Shown here one piece after another: positions 35,021-47,900 of a stretch of DNA of 64,000 nt; position 1 is the first letter of the stretch, and the number at the start of each line of letters is the position of its first letter. The stretch spans positions 9,649-73,648 of the forward strand of contig NW_014577846.1 in NCBI RefSeq assembly GCF_000485595.1, in the 5' to 3' direction. This stretch comes from Priapulus caudatus (Eukaryota > Priapulida > Priapulimorpha > Priapulimorphida > Priapulidae). The position numbers and the translations under genes are program-made. A model generated the notes under the pieces. It did not search any database, was not told the origin of the DNA, and saw nothing but the letters and a program-made list of their open reading frames with translations.

Positions 35021-35263
35021 ATGTTATTTAAAATCATTAACAATCTGGTGGAATTTCCAGGCGATACAAATTTGACACCTATGACAGCCCGCACTAGATC
35101 AGCACTCTCCAAGAAACTCAGGCAATTCTCAATCAGAACAGGCAGCTTCAAGTTTAGTTTCTTCCCCAGGACAGTACCAGTTTGGAACTCTTTACCAGCA
35201 CTAGTTGCTGAGGCTCCCTCCTTAGTATTCTTTAAGGGGGAGCTGTCACGTCATTCATTCTGA
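35021..35263 (+). pseudogene. 3' end of a non-LTR retrotransposon (reverse transcriptase C-terminus)
   Basis: An open frame reads MLFKIINNLVEFPGDTNLTP, RTRSALSKKLRQFSIRTGSF, and KFSFFPRTVPVWNSLPALVA before a stop. SFFPRTVPVWNSLPA is a typical C-terminal signature of LINE-type (CR1/Jockey/RTE-like) RT proteins. Only this end is present, so it is a 5'-truncated insertion; a 3' tail follows to about 35530. Confidence 0.8.
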
Positions 35264-37540
35264 AGTCTTTTGGTCCCCATTTGCCCAGTAAGAAGGCCTT
35301 GAGCTAGGCCGGCAGGGAAGCACTTTCCTGGTACCGCCACGGAAGCTGGATTGGTCTTGGGTAGATGACCAAAAAAGCAAATGGGTCATCTCCTTTACTT
35401 TATTCTTTAATCATTTACCTTACTTATTTATTCTTGGTCATGTAATTCTTATTTGTAAATGTTCTTTTTCTTGCGCCCACCGGAAACCGTTGAGTAATTG
35501 TCAAGAGTGACAGATCAACGTAACCATATAGATGTAGATATATATAGCGATAGGTGACAAATTATTTCTCTGAATGCAGTTATTTGGTAACTGGTTAGGT
35601 TTTAGCATAATGATGATAAATTGTTGGAGCTTAATAGGTGTTAACTAAGAAGTAAAAGAAAATATAACCGAGCTCGCTCGCATATTTATGGGAATGATGG
35701 TGGAAGAAATGGTAGCGAGTACGTCTTCTGAAAACCATTCATGATTTGTTTTCTTGTGGGATTCTTGCAAGTACACAGTAAGGCCAGCAGTCCTTACTGA
35801 ATTTACTGAGCCAAATGTGTACCCTGCTATTGTATTTTGTTACTACTCTAGTCAACAAGATTAGCTGCTAAATATATCATTAATTTCACATGTGATAACT
35901 CAAGTTACCAAAGCCATTAGAATACTTACTTGTTGACTGGTTACTTAACAATTTGTGTTGTAAACTTTTGTTGCCATCTGCAAAACCAGACCTCACATTG
36001 TTTCCCATGCATTTATATATGAACCTGGATATTAGCAATCAAAGTTCCCTAGTTTTTCTCTTCTCTCGCAAGACGTTTTGAACTGCACCAAGTAACATCT
36101 ACCAGAAATACTGTACATAACGTGTGTCACGACGTGTGTGTTGCGTGGTGTTAGTTCAATATCATTGTAGCTGGAGACAAACCCGTAGGCATGTCAGTCA
36201 TGTCTTAAACAAAACATGGGAAATCAATCATTTTCCTCAAACACTATTATCTGTTATTTACTGCCTAGCGATCGATGTTTCAGCCAATAATGCAGTCATA
36301 TGGTTGATGCATAAATTTATAGATAGTAAGGTTCATACATTTGTGAAAATTTGAAGTGCTAAGAAAATGCAGTGTGTAACAGCTGATATTTTACAGGAGC
36401 AATGTGTACTTAAAATTAATCTGATGCACTAAATCCTTTACGTTCGACAAGCCTGACATGATTGAACTTATTTGAATAAATGTGCAGCATCTCACGTTAT
36501 TATATCTCTTGATATTGCGTACAAGAAATAAGCATAGCGTCTGTGTGTAGGGCAGTGAGACATAATTCAGTGATGTGTGCTAGTAGTTAGAAAAACAATT
36601 ACCAAATTGATTTATATATTTTCTGATTGTGTGTCGAGTTTTAACACGTGCACCAATCTTAGCAGTGCAAAAACATGCATTACTGATTGTTTAAATGTTC
36701 AAAATGTGTCTTAATGTATGGTTTCATGGACAAAAAGTCATAAATCTAGTTACACAGTTTTAAATGGAATGCAACTATTTGTCTCTAACGCAATAAGCTT
36801 ATAAGGCAATCGTTTAATATGTGTGCAATACAATACTGTGTTAAAAATTGGAAACCCAAAAATATTCTGTACCCAATAAGTATAAATATGTGGAAAGTGA
36901 AATGATTAATGATATACAAATCCTGCAGTAAATACGCACTTAATTATATACCAAGGATGCTGGCACATATACTTTCTTATGGCAAATGTTTAGGGGGAAA
37001 TGCAAGTAAACCATTATATAACAGGTTAAACTAACTTTCTATTTATATTTTATATGCATACCATTATTTTGTGCTACCATGTGTTTTTATCTATGTTTTT
37101 TATTGCAATATGTATTTTATGTATTACCTACATTGTAAAACTGACCACGTGTATTTTATTTTGATATTGTGCTTATCTCTGAGTGCACTCTGGAAAACTA
37201 GTGAACCATTGTATAGACATAATGTATTTAATATTGGTATGCTTTGCTTTAAAAGCTTTGCATATGTTTTCAATTATGCAATATCCACAATAAAACTACT
37301 TGCAATATTAATACTAAAACACGTGCAATTTCTGTTTATATATGAAAGAGTATAATAACTCAATAGCACAGGCAATTACAGCAATGATAATATCCTGCTA
37401 GGCAGACAATTATATTACATTCGTAGTCAATACAATCTATGACAGCAGCTTACGTGATAACTAACTAGTTCACAGAATATTGGTCACGAACACTATCATG
37501 TACTCCCTGGCTTCAGACATATTGGACAGATGCTTTGACA

Positions 37541-37578
37541 ACCTGATATATATATATATATATGTATATATATCAGGT
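37541..37578. repeat. AT-rich palindrome
   Basis: cctgatatatatatatatat folds onto tatatatcagg. No flanking duplication, so not counted with the 7-bp family. Confidence 0.7.
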
Positions 37579-37614
37579 GTAAATAATCTCAAAGGAGTTT
37601 GACACATATTTTCC

Positions 37615-37952
37615 CACGTTTTTAACGATTTCCCACTTACAATTTTGGCATAAATAAAAACAACAATGTATATGTTTTTAGCTTATTTCGTACCTTTATT
37701 ATACGCCTATTGTATACTGAAATAAGTTTATAGCTATTTAATGCCGTGTTGCTGTAAATTGTATTCAAACACAGCATTGATTGAGAGGCCTTCGGCATGT
37801 TCCGAATCGGCACCGTTTAGGAATATAATTTACAGCAATACGACAATAAATAGCTATAAACCGATTTCAGTACAAGATAGCCGAATAATAAAGGTACAAA
37901 ATAAGCTCGTGAACATATCAGTTTTTGTTTTTATTAATGCCAAAATTCTCTG

Positions 37953-37965
<13 letters not shown>
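37615..37965. mobile_element. ~350-bp foldback element
   Basis: Left arm caattttggcataaataaaa ... gcttatttcgtacctttatt ... tttatagctattta ... ctgtaaatt; the right arm carries their complements in reverse order with several mismatches, around a short loop near 37790. No coding content. Confidence 0.8.
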
Positions 37966-37987
<22 letters not shown>

Positions 37988-38841
37988 TTGTGTGAAGTCT
38001 GTACTTGCAATTGGCAAAATACCATAGGGAAATATAAACGTCAACTAAAACCAACATAGTGAATATGTTAATACGTTATCATAGCATTAACTATTAACAA
38101 ATTTAGCTGCTATATTTTCGCACAGTCTATGACATTACAATATCCTGTACGACTGACTTGTAACAGGGTTACGATAAGTTAGTTGTTATGCTATATACAT
38201 TTGGACAGTGCATAGTGAACATCATCACATACATTTCATCAACTTGTGCCAGTAGAATGTACTAATATTGATATAAATATACGCATTGGAAGTTGTATTA
38301 AGTATTTTATACACTATTTTAACCATCCACCGTACACGACTTGTAAGACAGTATGATCCATGGCTGGAGCTAGAGTAAATACACAGACCATGGTGATTAT
38401 TCTGTCATTCCACTGACTGCATGAGTACTGAACCTATTTTGGCACGTATACGATTTCATTTCACTAAATTAGGTTTGATCTGCAATTGAGCTAACATTTG
38501 TATAACTTGCAGCACATATCTAGATAAAACTATATGCAAGTATATTCTTCTCTGCACAGCACGTATACTTTACATTATACATGCATTGAAGCATATGATT
38601 CCATAACCATTTGCTCTAATATCAATCTAAGAATGACTGCCTCCGTAGTATGAAGGGTAACACATGCTGCTAACTATAGCATAAAGCAAAGGCATTCACC
38701 TTTACTGAATCTAAGCTAGCTAAGTAGTAAGACTAACAATCACCATGTTAGTGCTACAGAACGAAAACTAGTGTTTTCATTCCACAGGGATCCATTACTG
38801 GCGTATATACATGTGTGGATTTCATACAATAGGGAGAAGCA

Positions 38842-38847
38842 TTTATT
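38842..38847 (-). terminator. candidate poly(A) signal of the adaptor gene
   Basis: On the minus strand an AATAAA lies about 55 bases after the TGA stop. No other close canonical signal was noticed. Confidence 0.55.
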
Positions 38848-38901
38848 GGCTTCAGGCTTACAGCCGAATCACAGTGCCAATGGTGACTGACACTTGCCAG
38901 G

Positions 38902-38997
38902 TCATGGCTCCTTATCAAGGATCACTTTGCCACCCCTGGCTAGGCTGATACAGTTGATTTTATGATGTGCAATCATCTCTTGAATGCTTGCAAATTT
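38902..38997 (-). CDS. adaptor last exon: SH2 C-terminus and stop
   Basis: Acceptor tgttgcag. Encodes KFASIQEMIAHHKINCISLA then RGGKVILDKEP and TGA. F-x-S-I-x-E-M-I-x-H-H is the second SH2 helix. The protein ends soon after the domain, as in SLP-76 and BLNK. Confidence 0.9.
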   Translation of the reverse strand, partial: KFASIQEMIAHHKINCISLARGGKVILDKEP

Positions 38998-41900
38998 CTG
39001 CAACAAAGCACACGACACCCTTAGATTTGTTCCGACATATAAAAGTGTTGCTAGCTATAAATCATGGTCTCAAATGAAATGAGATATTGATGCTTTTTCT
39101 GACATGCTTTTTGAGGTAGTTCTTCAAGAGAACCACAAAATCTTGACAAGATGTTGGTGTAGGTCTAGCGTGGGAAGTACTTGTTTGTGTGCAGTTACAT
39201 TTTGTGTGCAAAATGACTCGAGTGAAGTAATGACAGTACATTTTATAGAAATGTTTCCCTACTGTTTAACTGAAACATGCTTTTAACATAAATAATGCAG
39301 AATTTCACCGAAACTAATAGTGAACGCCAAAATATTGCAATCATTTGTATATTTATAATTTTAAATTACATGCATCAAATGCGTAGCATGTGGAAATATA
39401 CTGCAGCATAGTCATGTTTGTCACCAGTGGTAAGGGCAGGTATTGAAATCATCCATTTTTCTATTGAAATTGAACAGTAAAACTGCTCCTGAAATGTAAA
39501 TATGAGAATGTGTATACTCCTGAAAACTGCTTGAGCCTACACTGTTGAATACTGGTTAATGTTTTCCCCAAAGATAATAGAAAAGATGAACATTGAACTT
39601 ACTTTACCTGCCAGTTTCCATTGTAATTCCAAAACCTAGTGTCAAGTGTCTTGCTCATTAGTTAGCAGATATTAACACTCACCGTTTCATTGTCCTTCTC
39701 GGATCCAAGGGCATAGAGGCCATCCCGTCGCTGTCGGATTTGTAAGTGCCATGTCTTGCGTTCGAACAAGACATCGAGAGTATATGGGCACTTCCCTCGC
39801 TTACTGTCTCTCACCAGGAACGTCCCATCCTGTTTAATGATATATGTTCATCATAAAGCTGCGAAAAATACTGCATGGAAACATCGAGTGTATACGCGTA
39901 GGCGTATAACAATCTGCCAATGCATTGAAAGTCATGGTAAATTGGGCTATTGCAGTTTATGTTTTTACCGTTTCTATCTTGAGAAGCATATCTCCAGCTT
40001 GATCCCTGCCTATGTTTCCATGGTACCAGCTCTGGTTGCTAAGCTCAGAACCCACTTTGCGATTATTTGGCTGTGAAAACAACCAATAGCTTACACACAT
40101 GCAGCGAACAAAAAATGTGCAAAAAATCCAGTATTATGATTACTCTCATGTCACGAATGTAAAACCTGATTAATCAGATTTGGAGAATAACGTAATTGCA
40201 TGGTTGCACAGCTCTTCATTGTATCAAATAAGATTAAATGGGTTTAACGTGAGTTATCAAAATGCTAAAAACATACCAATAAAATGAACTATAGTTTGTG
40301 AACTTGATTATTTAGTTAATGTTTGGATCACCTTGTACAAATTAATGCTGACTACTTGCCAACTATAATATTCATACCGATAAATACTTACAAAGATGCC
40401 TATATCTGCTAAAAGAGTAATTGGTTTATATTCATTTAGTTTGTACTTACTGAAACAGGAATCGGTGGCAGTACTCTCTTTGCACTACCTAGTAAAAGAG
40501 GGGTTTAAGACGATTATATTTTGTGTCTGTATTGTCTCAGTTAGAAAGTTGATGTTTTTGCACAGATCGTGAATCCATTGGTCGATAGCATTTTCACTTT
40601 ATATACTCACCTCGCCCTCCAGAAACGTCTGTGTTCACACCCTGTGATAGACAATGTAATACATTATTATAAACTCTTAGATTACCCTAAACTCCTGCCA
40701 ACAATGACTAGGGAAGAGACCGTGGCATGAATATACTATACCATATATATATATTGTGCGTGTGCGTGTGCGTGTGCGTGTGCGCGCGTGTGCGTGTGCG
40801 TGTGTGTGTGTTCGTGACAGGGTAAAAAATACACGGGAGCGACGATTGATTCGCTCCCGTGAGGCTATTATTGTTATGTCAGCTTATTGCTTCGTAAATC
40901 TTAATGATGTAGTTGTGTACTTACACAAACTGGAATAGATGGCAGACCCCTCTTTCCATCTGTTGGTAATAAAAAAACCAAATGAGTAGAATAGTAAGGT
41001 CAGTAATCCAGTGTTTGAGATGGATAAATTTGTACATAGGCTCATAAATGCCCATATAGCATATAGAAGGATTTCCCCCGATTCGTTGTGAGCAGGCACA
41101 CTTTAGCATTCAGCATTCAATCCTACAATTAAAATGCCAGTGTTATACAGCAGGTACCTTCTATGGCAAGTGTATATGTATATAGTAAGTAATTCCTGGT
41201 TATATATAGCGGATGTGTACCAGTGTTGTATAGTATTTATATGTGTATATAATAAGTAATTCCCCGTTTTAACTGACCGTAATAACTGTAATAACTGAGG
41301 TGAAATCCTACACATGCAGATAGTATGAGTACTTTGTACTTTTCTTTGCTTTTATGTTATTTTTTACTTTTTACTTTTTGTGTGTTTTTGTTGACAGGAA
41401 GGTGTTTATGTTAAGTTTGGCTCATAGGGTCTATGTCCCTCAGGGTACTGCCGGAACGTACCCTGGGTACGGTCCGGTATACCGGAACGTACCCTGGTCA
41501 CTATTTGATATGGTTAGGGTTAGGGAGTAGGTATAGGCGACTCCCTAGACTCGTTAGTGGAGTAGGCGAGGTACGGTCCGGCATATAATATAGTACCAGG
41601 GTACGTTCCGGTATACCGGACCATGCACATTTTATTTTTTTATATTAAAAATGACCATAATAATCTAGAGATATGTGAACCTATATATCCGGATTAAATA
41701 TGCACTTAGGAACTTATTTTTGTAAAAATCTAATTTTTGTCCAGGTAGGCCATTTTCAGCATTGACATGTGTGCATGCTCGTTACTCAAAACAATAACTT
41801 GTGACTTTGTCCGTATTATGCTGGAGCGGGTCACATATTGTTTATATAGCACTCTCCTGCAATGATAATACAGCTGCAAGCAGCCTGTATTCAAGGAAAT

Positions 41901-44900
41901 AAATGCACAGTATTCCATTGCAGGAGCAGTGTCATTGTTCACACTTACCTCTCCTTCTCTGATTTTCTGGGGTTACTTCTACACTCTGTAAAATTCAATA
42001 CAGATGTCTTGTCAAGTTTCTGATCTAGTTTTCTTTACAACACATATTTATGAACAGATCATTTCATAGATATATGTACAAGTGCATACTATTGTATTAG
42101 TAAACTTCCTCATATGGAACCACTATGTAGAACAATGATAAATCTAAATGTACCGCATGCACGGACGGTGGGTTCACTATTGAATTCATTTCACAATAAC
42201 CGTTACTTGGGGGTGCTAGTTTCTTTGGGGAATTTGTTCCCTGAAATGAAGAAGACAGATATCCAGTTTCAATGTCATTTATGCATCAAGCCTGCTTGCA
42301 ATTTATTATTCCCAAAAACCCTGTATATCTCTAATAGTATTTTGAGAAAAAACAATGGGCGAGCATCCACAAAAAAATTATACGTTCCAGGCCTTCTTGT
42401 CGCGTACAACTCCATCCAACCGTATGACCACAGGCACTTGGGACAGAGTCAGTGAAAACTGAAAATAATATGAACGCACATTCACAAATACCAACGTACC
42501 TCTCAATTACAGTTCCACTGTTGTGTCACTGTATATCAACTTTCCTTCATAAAAACTAACACCGAACGCTCCCGCACTCGCCGCTGTGAGTGCTGTGTCG
42601 CCATGATAATCTATATCTTCTATATAATTTATATAAAGTTGTTCAGCCGAATTAGTAGTGGTGAGTATTGCGACCAAAAACCGTATTGCAATATATTGCA
42701 ATACGACAAAACGCGTTATTGGCAATATTTTCAATACGTAATTGGGGAGAGGGGGTCATACCTATGTGTCGCCGTACCTATGTGTCCCGTTACCTAATGT
42801 GTCCCAGGTACCCATGGTACCTATGTGTCCCGGTAACACTATGTGTCCCAGTACCTCAGGTACGGCTAATGTGTCCGGTACCTTAGTGTCCAGATACCCT
42901 ATGTGTCCCATGCTACCGTCAGGTACCTATGTGTCCCGGTACCTATGTTTCCCAGTACACGAAACCAAAGTGATATTCAGGGATTAGGCCCTGAGGCCGT
43001 TACGTCAGCAAAACAAAAATGTATAAAATGTTTTTTTGCTAGTAATTATTCACATAAAAAGCTGTCAGTTCAGTACAATTTTTTGCATTAAGCGGGGGAC
43101 ACACCATGCGAAATATCGCATGGTATAACATGATCAGATATATACCAACATCATATATGGTGTTGTATTGATACTTATGGTATAAGCATTATATAGATAA
43201 GCTGTGGCCAGATTGACAATCAGGGTGGGCTCAAGGTCAAGTGATACATGTACATAAAACGTGATGTTATACATTGTATCACGCAAGGCCAAAGCAAGCA
43301 ATTTTATCTCTCATATGACCACTTTTAATTATGGGGCCGGAACATAGGTCCGTGAAACATAGGTACCGGAGGAAAAATAGACTCTGGGTATTGGGACACA
43401 TATAGGTAGAACCGTAACAACATAGGTACCCGGACACATAGGTACCGCGGGATAACATTTAGGTACCGCGGATCACCATAGGTACCTGGGTACTGGGACA
43501 CATAGGTAACCGGGGACACATAGGTAGGGACCATTTGAGTCTTATACATGCAATGATTCAGTACAATTTGATGCGTTTGTTAATTCATCATATATTGTAA
43601 TTATAATCACAATGATTTTAATTTCTATGTTTTTCTCCTGAGAAACAGAAGCACGGCAATGTTTTCCGCTGACAGTGCCAGCCTCTGTGCAAGTAAATCA
43701 CCGTACTGATACGCCGTAGTACCATTAGAGAGTCTGCCGAAAAGCGGGAGGAAGCAACTGCCCGTGGCTGGAATACACAATACCCTGCTGCATAATTGGG
43801 CTAATACTGGATACTGAAATGAACTGCGAAACTGAAACTGAAACAGTGGGTGCTCGCTTTCAGCTTGTATGCGCCGTGCGCGCGGGCACTCAGGTGAGCA
43901 TAAGCTATATATAGACTCCCTGGTTGCCCGTGCTCTCTGCCTCGGCTCATCGACGCGCTGCCCCATCTCTGCCCGCCGTCAGCTAGTAACGCGCAGTGCT
44001 CCATGCCGTGTGTCGCGTTACCAAGTAATACTGTATGCGCCGTGTAGCATTGTGCTTCGTAATATATCACCGCCGATTGATTAATTTTCGATGCCCTATT
44101 AACAAATATAGACATAAAGGCGAAGTGTCAAGTAATTTATTCTTTATAACCTACCAGTACGTAAAATATTCCGATATCCGGAAGTTGTAATCGCGATAAC
44201 TACAGAGTTTTCAAATATATTGCAATTATAATACCGATATACGGTATATCGTTACACCCCTACGAATTAGTCCATACTCGCATAACTAGAGAACTCCGCA
44301 GCCTAGAGGAAAACTAAAGATATTTTCAGAATCAGCACGTCTGGGAGGTTGTTCTGGCTGAAACAAAAATTAAAAAAAGTTAAATCTATATATATATAAA
44401 GTTGTTCAGTCGAATTAGTCCGTACTCGCATAACTAGATAACTTCGCAGCCTAGAGGAAAACTAAAGATATTTTCAGAATCAGAACGTCTGGGAGGTGGT
44501 TCTAGCTAAAACAAAAATTTAAAAAAGTTAAAAAGTTAAAAATTTATAAAAATTATATTCATCAATAGATGGCGGTGCGTACAGATTAACATCACGTAGT
44601 GTGAATCCATGGTGTATACCCTTAACGGCGCAGTGGCCTAATCACTAGAACATCCGTCTCCTACACCTGGATTCCGGGTTTGAGTCCGAGCTGGGAAACA
44701 TATTTTCCCCTTTTTTTCCTTTTTTCACCTTTACCTACCTCTTTATGTATTTATTTTAATTTTTTTTATTTTTACTTTTAATTTTTAACGTCTTATCTTT
44801 TGATTTCTTATTATTTTTTACTGTTTGGGATGGCATGGCATGCGATGGCATGCGATGGCATGGCATGGCATGGCATGGTATGTATTATTTTTAATTTTTT

Positions 44901-47900
44901 TAATTTTTACTTTTAATTTTTAATGTCTTATCTTTTGATTTCTTATTATTTTTTACTGTTTGGGATGGGATGGTATGCGATGGCATGGAATGGCATAGGG
45001 TGGGATATGGGATGGGATGCGGTGCGATGGGATGGCATGGAATGGGATGGATGGATGGATGCATGGATAGATAGATAGTTAGATTTTTTGGGGTATTTTC
45101 CTTTCAACCAAGCGGTCACCAACTGAGTAACGCCACTGATTTCCCCGGGCAACGCTGGGTATCCCGCTAGTAATATATAAAGCCTTTATATATTATTATC
45201 ATGGCGACACAGCACACTCGCAGCGGCGAGTGCGGGCGCGTTCGGCATTAGTTTTTATGAAGGAAAGTTGATATACAATGACACAACAGTGGAACTGTAT
45301 TTGAGAGGTACGGTAGTATTTGTGAATGTGCGTTCATATTATTTTCAGTTTTTACTACTGATTCTGTCCCAAGTGCCTGTGATTATGAACATGTGATGCA
45401 TTCTTGTTTATCATGCATTACACGAACGTTATAATCTATATTTACCGATGGTGCTGAGCTGGATGCAGGACTCGTCTGGCTATAGCCTCCAGTCAGATTT
45501 CCAACCTTGAGAGTCGATGAAGGAGAAGTTATGCTAACCCATCCTTTCGAAAGTGACGGTTTAGGCGTGGTGGGCAGTGGCGGCTTATCCCAAGGTCTGT
45601 GTTTCTGGTCCCCACTCGCCTTTAAGAAACGAGTTTATTTAATTCATTAACAATATTAAGACATGTATTAATTATCTTCAGGATATGATCATGTGCGTAA
45701 CTCTATTGCACAGTTATATAGATATTTAATCGTCGTAACTGCAGCAGGTATGTCTGGCAGTATTAACTTATGTGTGTGCGTGCGTGCGTGCGTGCGTACG
45801 CAGGCTTGTGCTTGTACATGTGTACTAGCAAAAGTACCCGGCATTGTACAAGGAAAATGGAGAGTAAGAATATGCTTAAGATTAGTTAGAAAATGAGTTG
45901 TGGTAATTGATAATATTGTGATTATCAGGCCAAATATAAATATGAATTATTTTTAGCACTAGTACTGGCATGAACTCATAGGAAAATGCATTTGTTATGT
46001 ACATCAACCTTGCACTGTCCATTTCTTTCAAAGTATACAAGTGTAAAGGACCATGTGTCGCATTTCCTACTTGAATAGACATAAATAGATAACAAGCATA
46101 AATTGAAAAGAACTCACCTCTGTAAGTCGCCCCTGTACCTCATCAGTAGGCCTAGGTAGGGTCCCTATATACAAAGAGTTGCGACATGACGAGTCGGAAA
46201 AAATCGGTCACGTGATCGCTGGACGCAATGTTGTTTTCAAATGGATCCACACTGCTGCCGCTCAAGTACAGTGCTGTATGGATACGCTGTACAATGGTCC
46301 GTAGTAATTAATTAGACTAATCGTGCTTCAATAAACTCAAAATTCACAGCGATTATAGCTAAGACATGTGTCTATGTGTATCTAGATTTCTAGAAATGTT
46401 ACTCAAATCGTTCGCGCCATGTTCTTACCGCCCATATAACCGTGCGTATATTAGCCTGTGCGATACCGCGCGTAGACTATGGGGCGCCAAGTGTCGCATG
46501 ACTGATTGACTGATTTCGTTACGAAATCAATGTAACGAAATCAAGTCTACAAAGTGATTTCGTTACGAAATCAACTACTGCGAGTGATTTCGTTACGAAA
46601 TCAAGTCTACAAAGTGATTTCGTTACGAAATCAACTACTGCGAGTGATTTCGTTACGAAATCAGCTACTGCGAGTGATTTCGTTACGAAATCAGCTACTG
46701 CCAAATGAGTACGTGCCGGGTACACGCACGGTGCACGCGGGTACACGCACGTACCCCCACTACCACTGCGCGCCCCATAGATTTCGTACAAAAAAATCAT
46801 TGATTTGTAACGAAATCACAGTCATGCCGACACTTGGCGCGCGGCGCGCCAAGCTGTTAGCATGATTCGTCAAACGAAATCACTCAATCGGCAGCTAGCT
46901 GAATTTCGTTAACGCAAATCACTCGCCAGTAGATGAATTCGTTACAAATCATGCGACACTTGGCGCGACCGGCGCCGCAAGGTGTCGCATGACTTTGATT
47001 TCGTTACCGAAATCAGCTACTGCGACGTGATTTCGTTACGAAATCATTGCCTTCACCTGGCGCGCCGGCGCGCCAGTGTCGCCATGACTGATTTCGCTTA
47101 CAAATCATTGAGTTTCGTAACGATAATCACAAAAATCAAGTCTACAAAGTTGATTTCGTTTACGAAATCAACTACTGCGAGTGATTCGTACGAACATCAG
47201 CTACTGGCCCGATTGAGTGATTTCGTACGAAAGTCATTGCTACACTGGCGCCGTCCCGCGCGCCAAGTGTCGATGACTGATTTCGTACGAAATTCAATGA
47301 TTTTGTAACGAAATCTATGCGGGCGCCAAAGTGTAGCATGGGGTACGCTACGTGCGTTGCTACCCGCGTGCACGTGCGTGTACCCGCACCGTACTCATTT
47401 GCAGTAGCTGATTCGCTAAACGTGAAATCACTGCGCAGTAGCTGATTTTCGTAACGAAGTCACTTTGTAGACTTGATTTCGTACGAAATTCAAGTCATGC
47501 CCAACACTTGGCTCGCGCCGGCGGCCAAGTGCCCAGCCATCTATTTCGTAACAAATTACTCGCAGTAGCTGATTTCGTATTGAAATCACTCGCAGTAGCG
47601 TGATTTCGTATACGAAATCACTCGCAGTAGCTGATTTCGTAACGAAATCACTGCAGTACGGTGTGAAGTTTCGTAACGAAATCACTTTTGATAGACTTCT
47701 GATTTCGTACGAAATCACATGATTCGCTAACGAAATCAAGTCATGCGGACACTTGGCGCGCTAGCATGATTCAGTAACGAAATCACTCGCAGTGCTGATT
47801 CGGCTAACGCAAATCACTCGCAGTAGCTGATTGCGTAAACGAAATCACTCGTAGTAAGTTGATTTCGCTCTAACGAAATCACTCTTGTAGACTTGATTTC

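Larger units (their letters stand above)
35540..38840. other. intergenic, AT-rich
   Basis: Very AT-rich, with two inverted-repeat elements near 37.5-38.0 kb and a (ta)n run at 37966-37987. No gene recognised. Confidence 0.55.
42428..45384. mobile_element. composite region between long inverted repeats
   Basis: Left arm about 42428-42612 and right arm about 45191-45384 are inverted copies of nearly 190 bp (outer ends cacaggcacttgggacagag / ctgtcccaagtgcctgtg, inner ends ctgtgtcgccatgataat / attatcatggcgacacag). Between them lie another inverted array (42755-43545) and a Helitron-like segment (44384-45171). No transposase frame was recognised in the ~2.6 kb interior. Confidence 0.8.

Noticed and set aside
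37541-37578. Member of the 7-bp foldback family
   Set aside because: It is an AT palindrome with other ends (CCTGAT) and no direct repeat.
43625-44115. Overlapping minus-strand frames of 104-113 codons
   Set aside because: No family resemblance and no splice or repeat-protein context; they lie inside a composite repeat.
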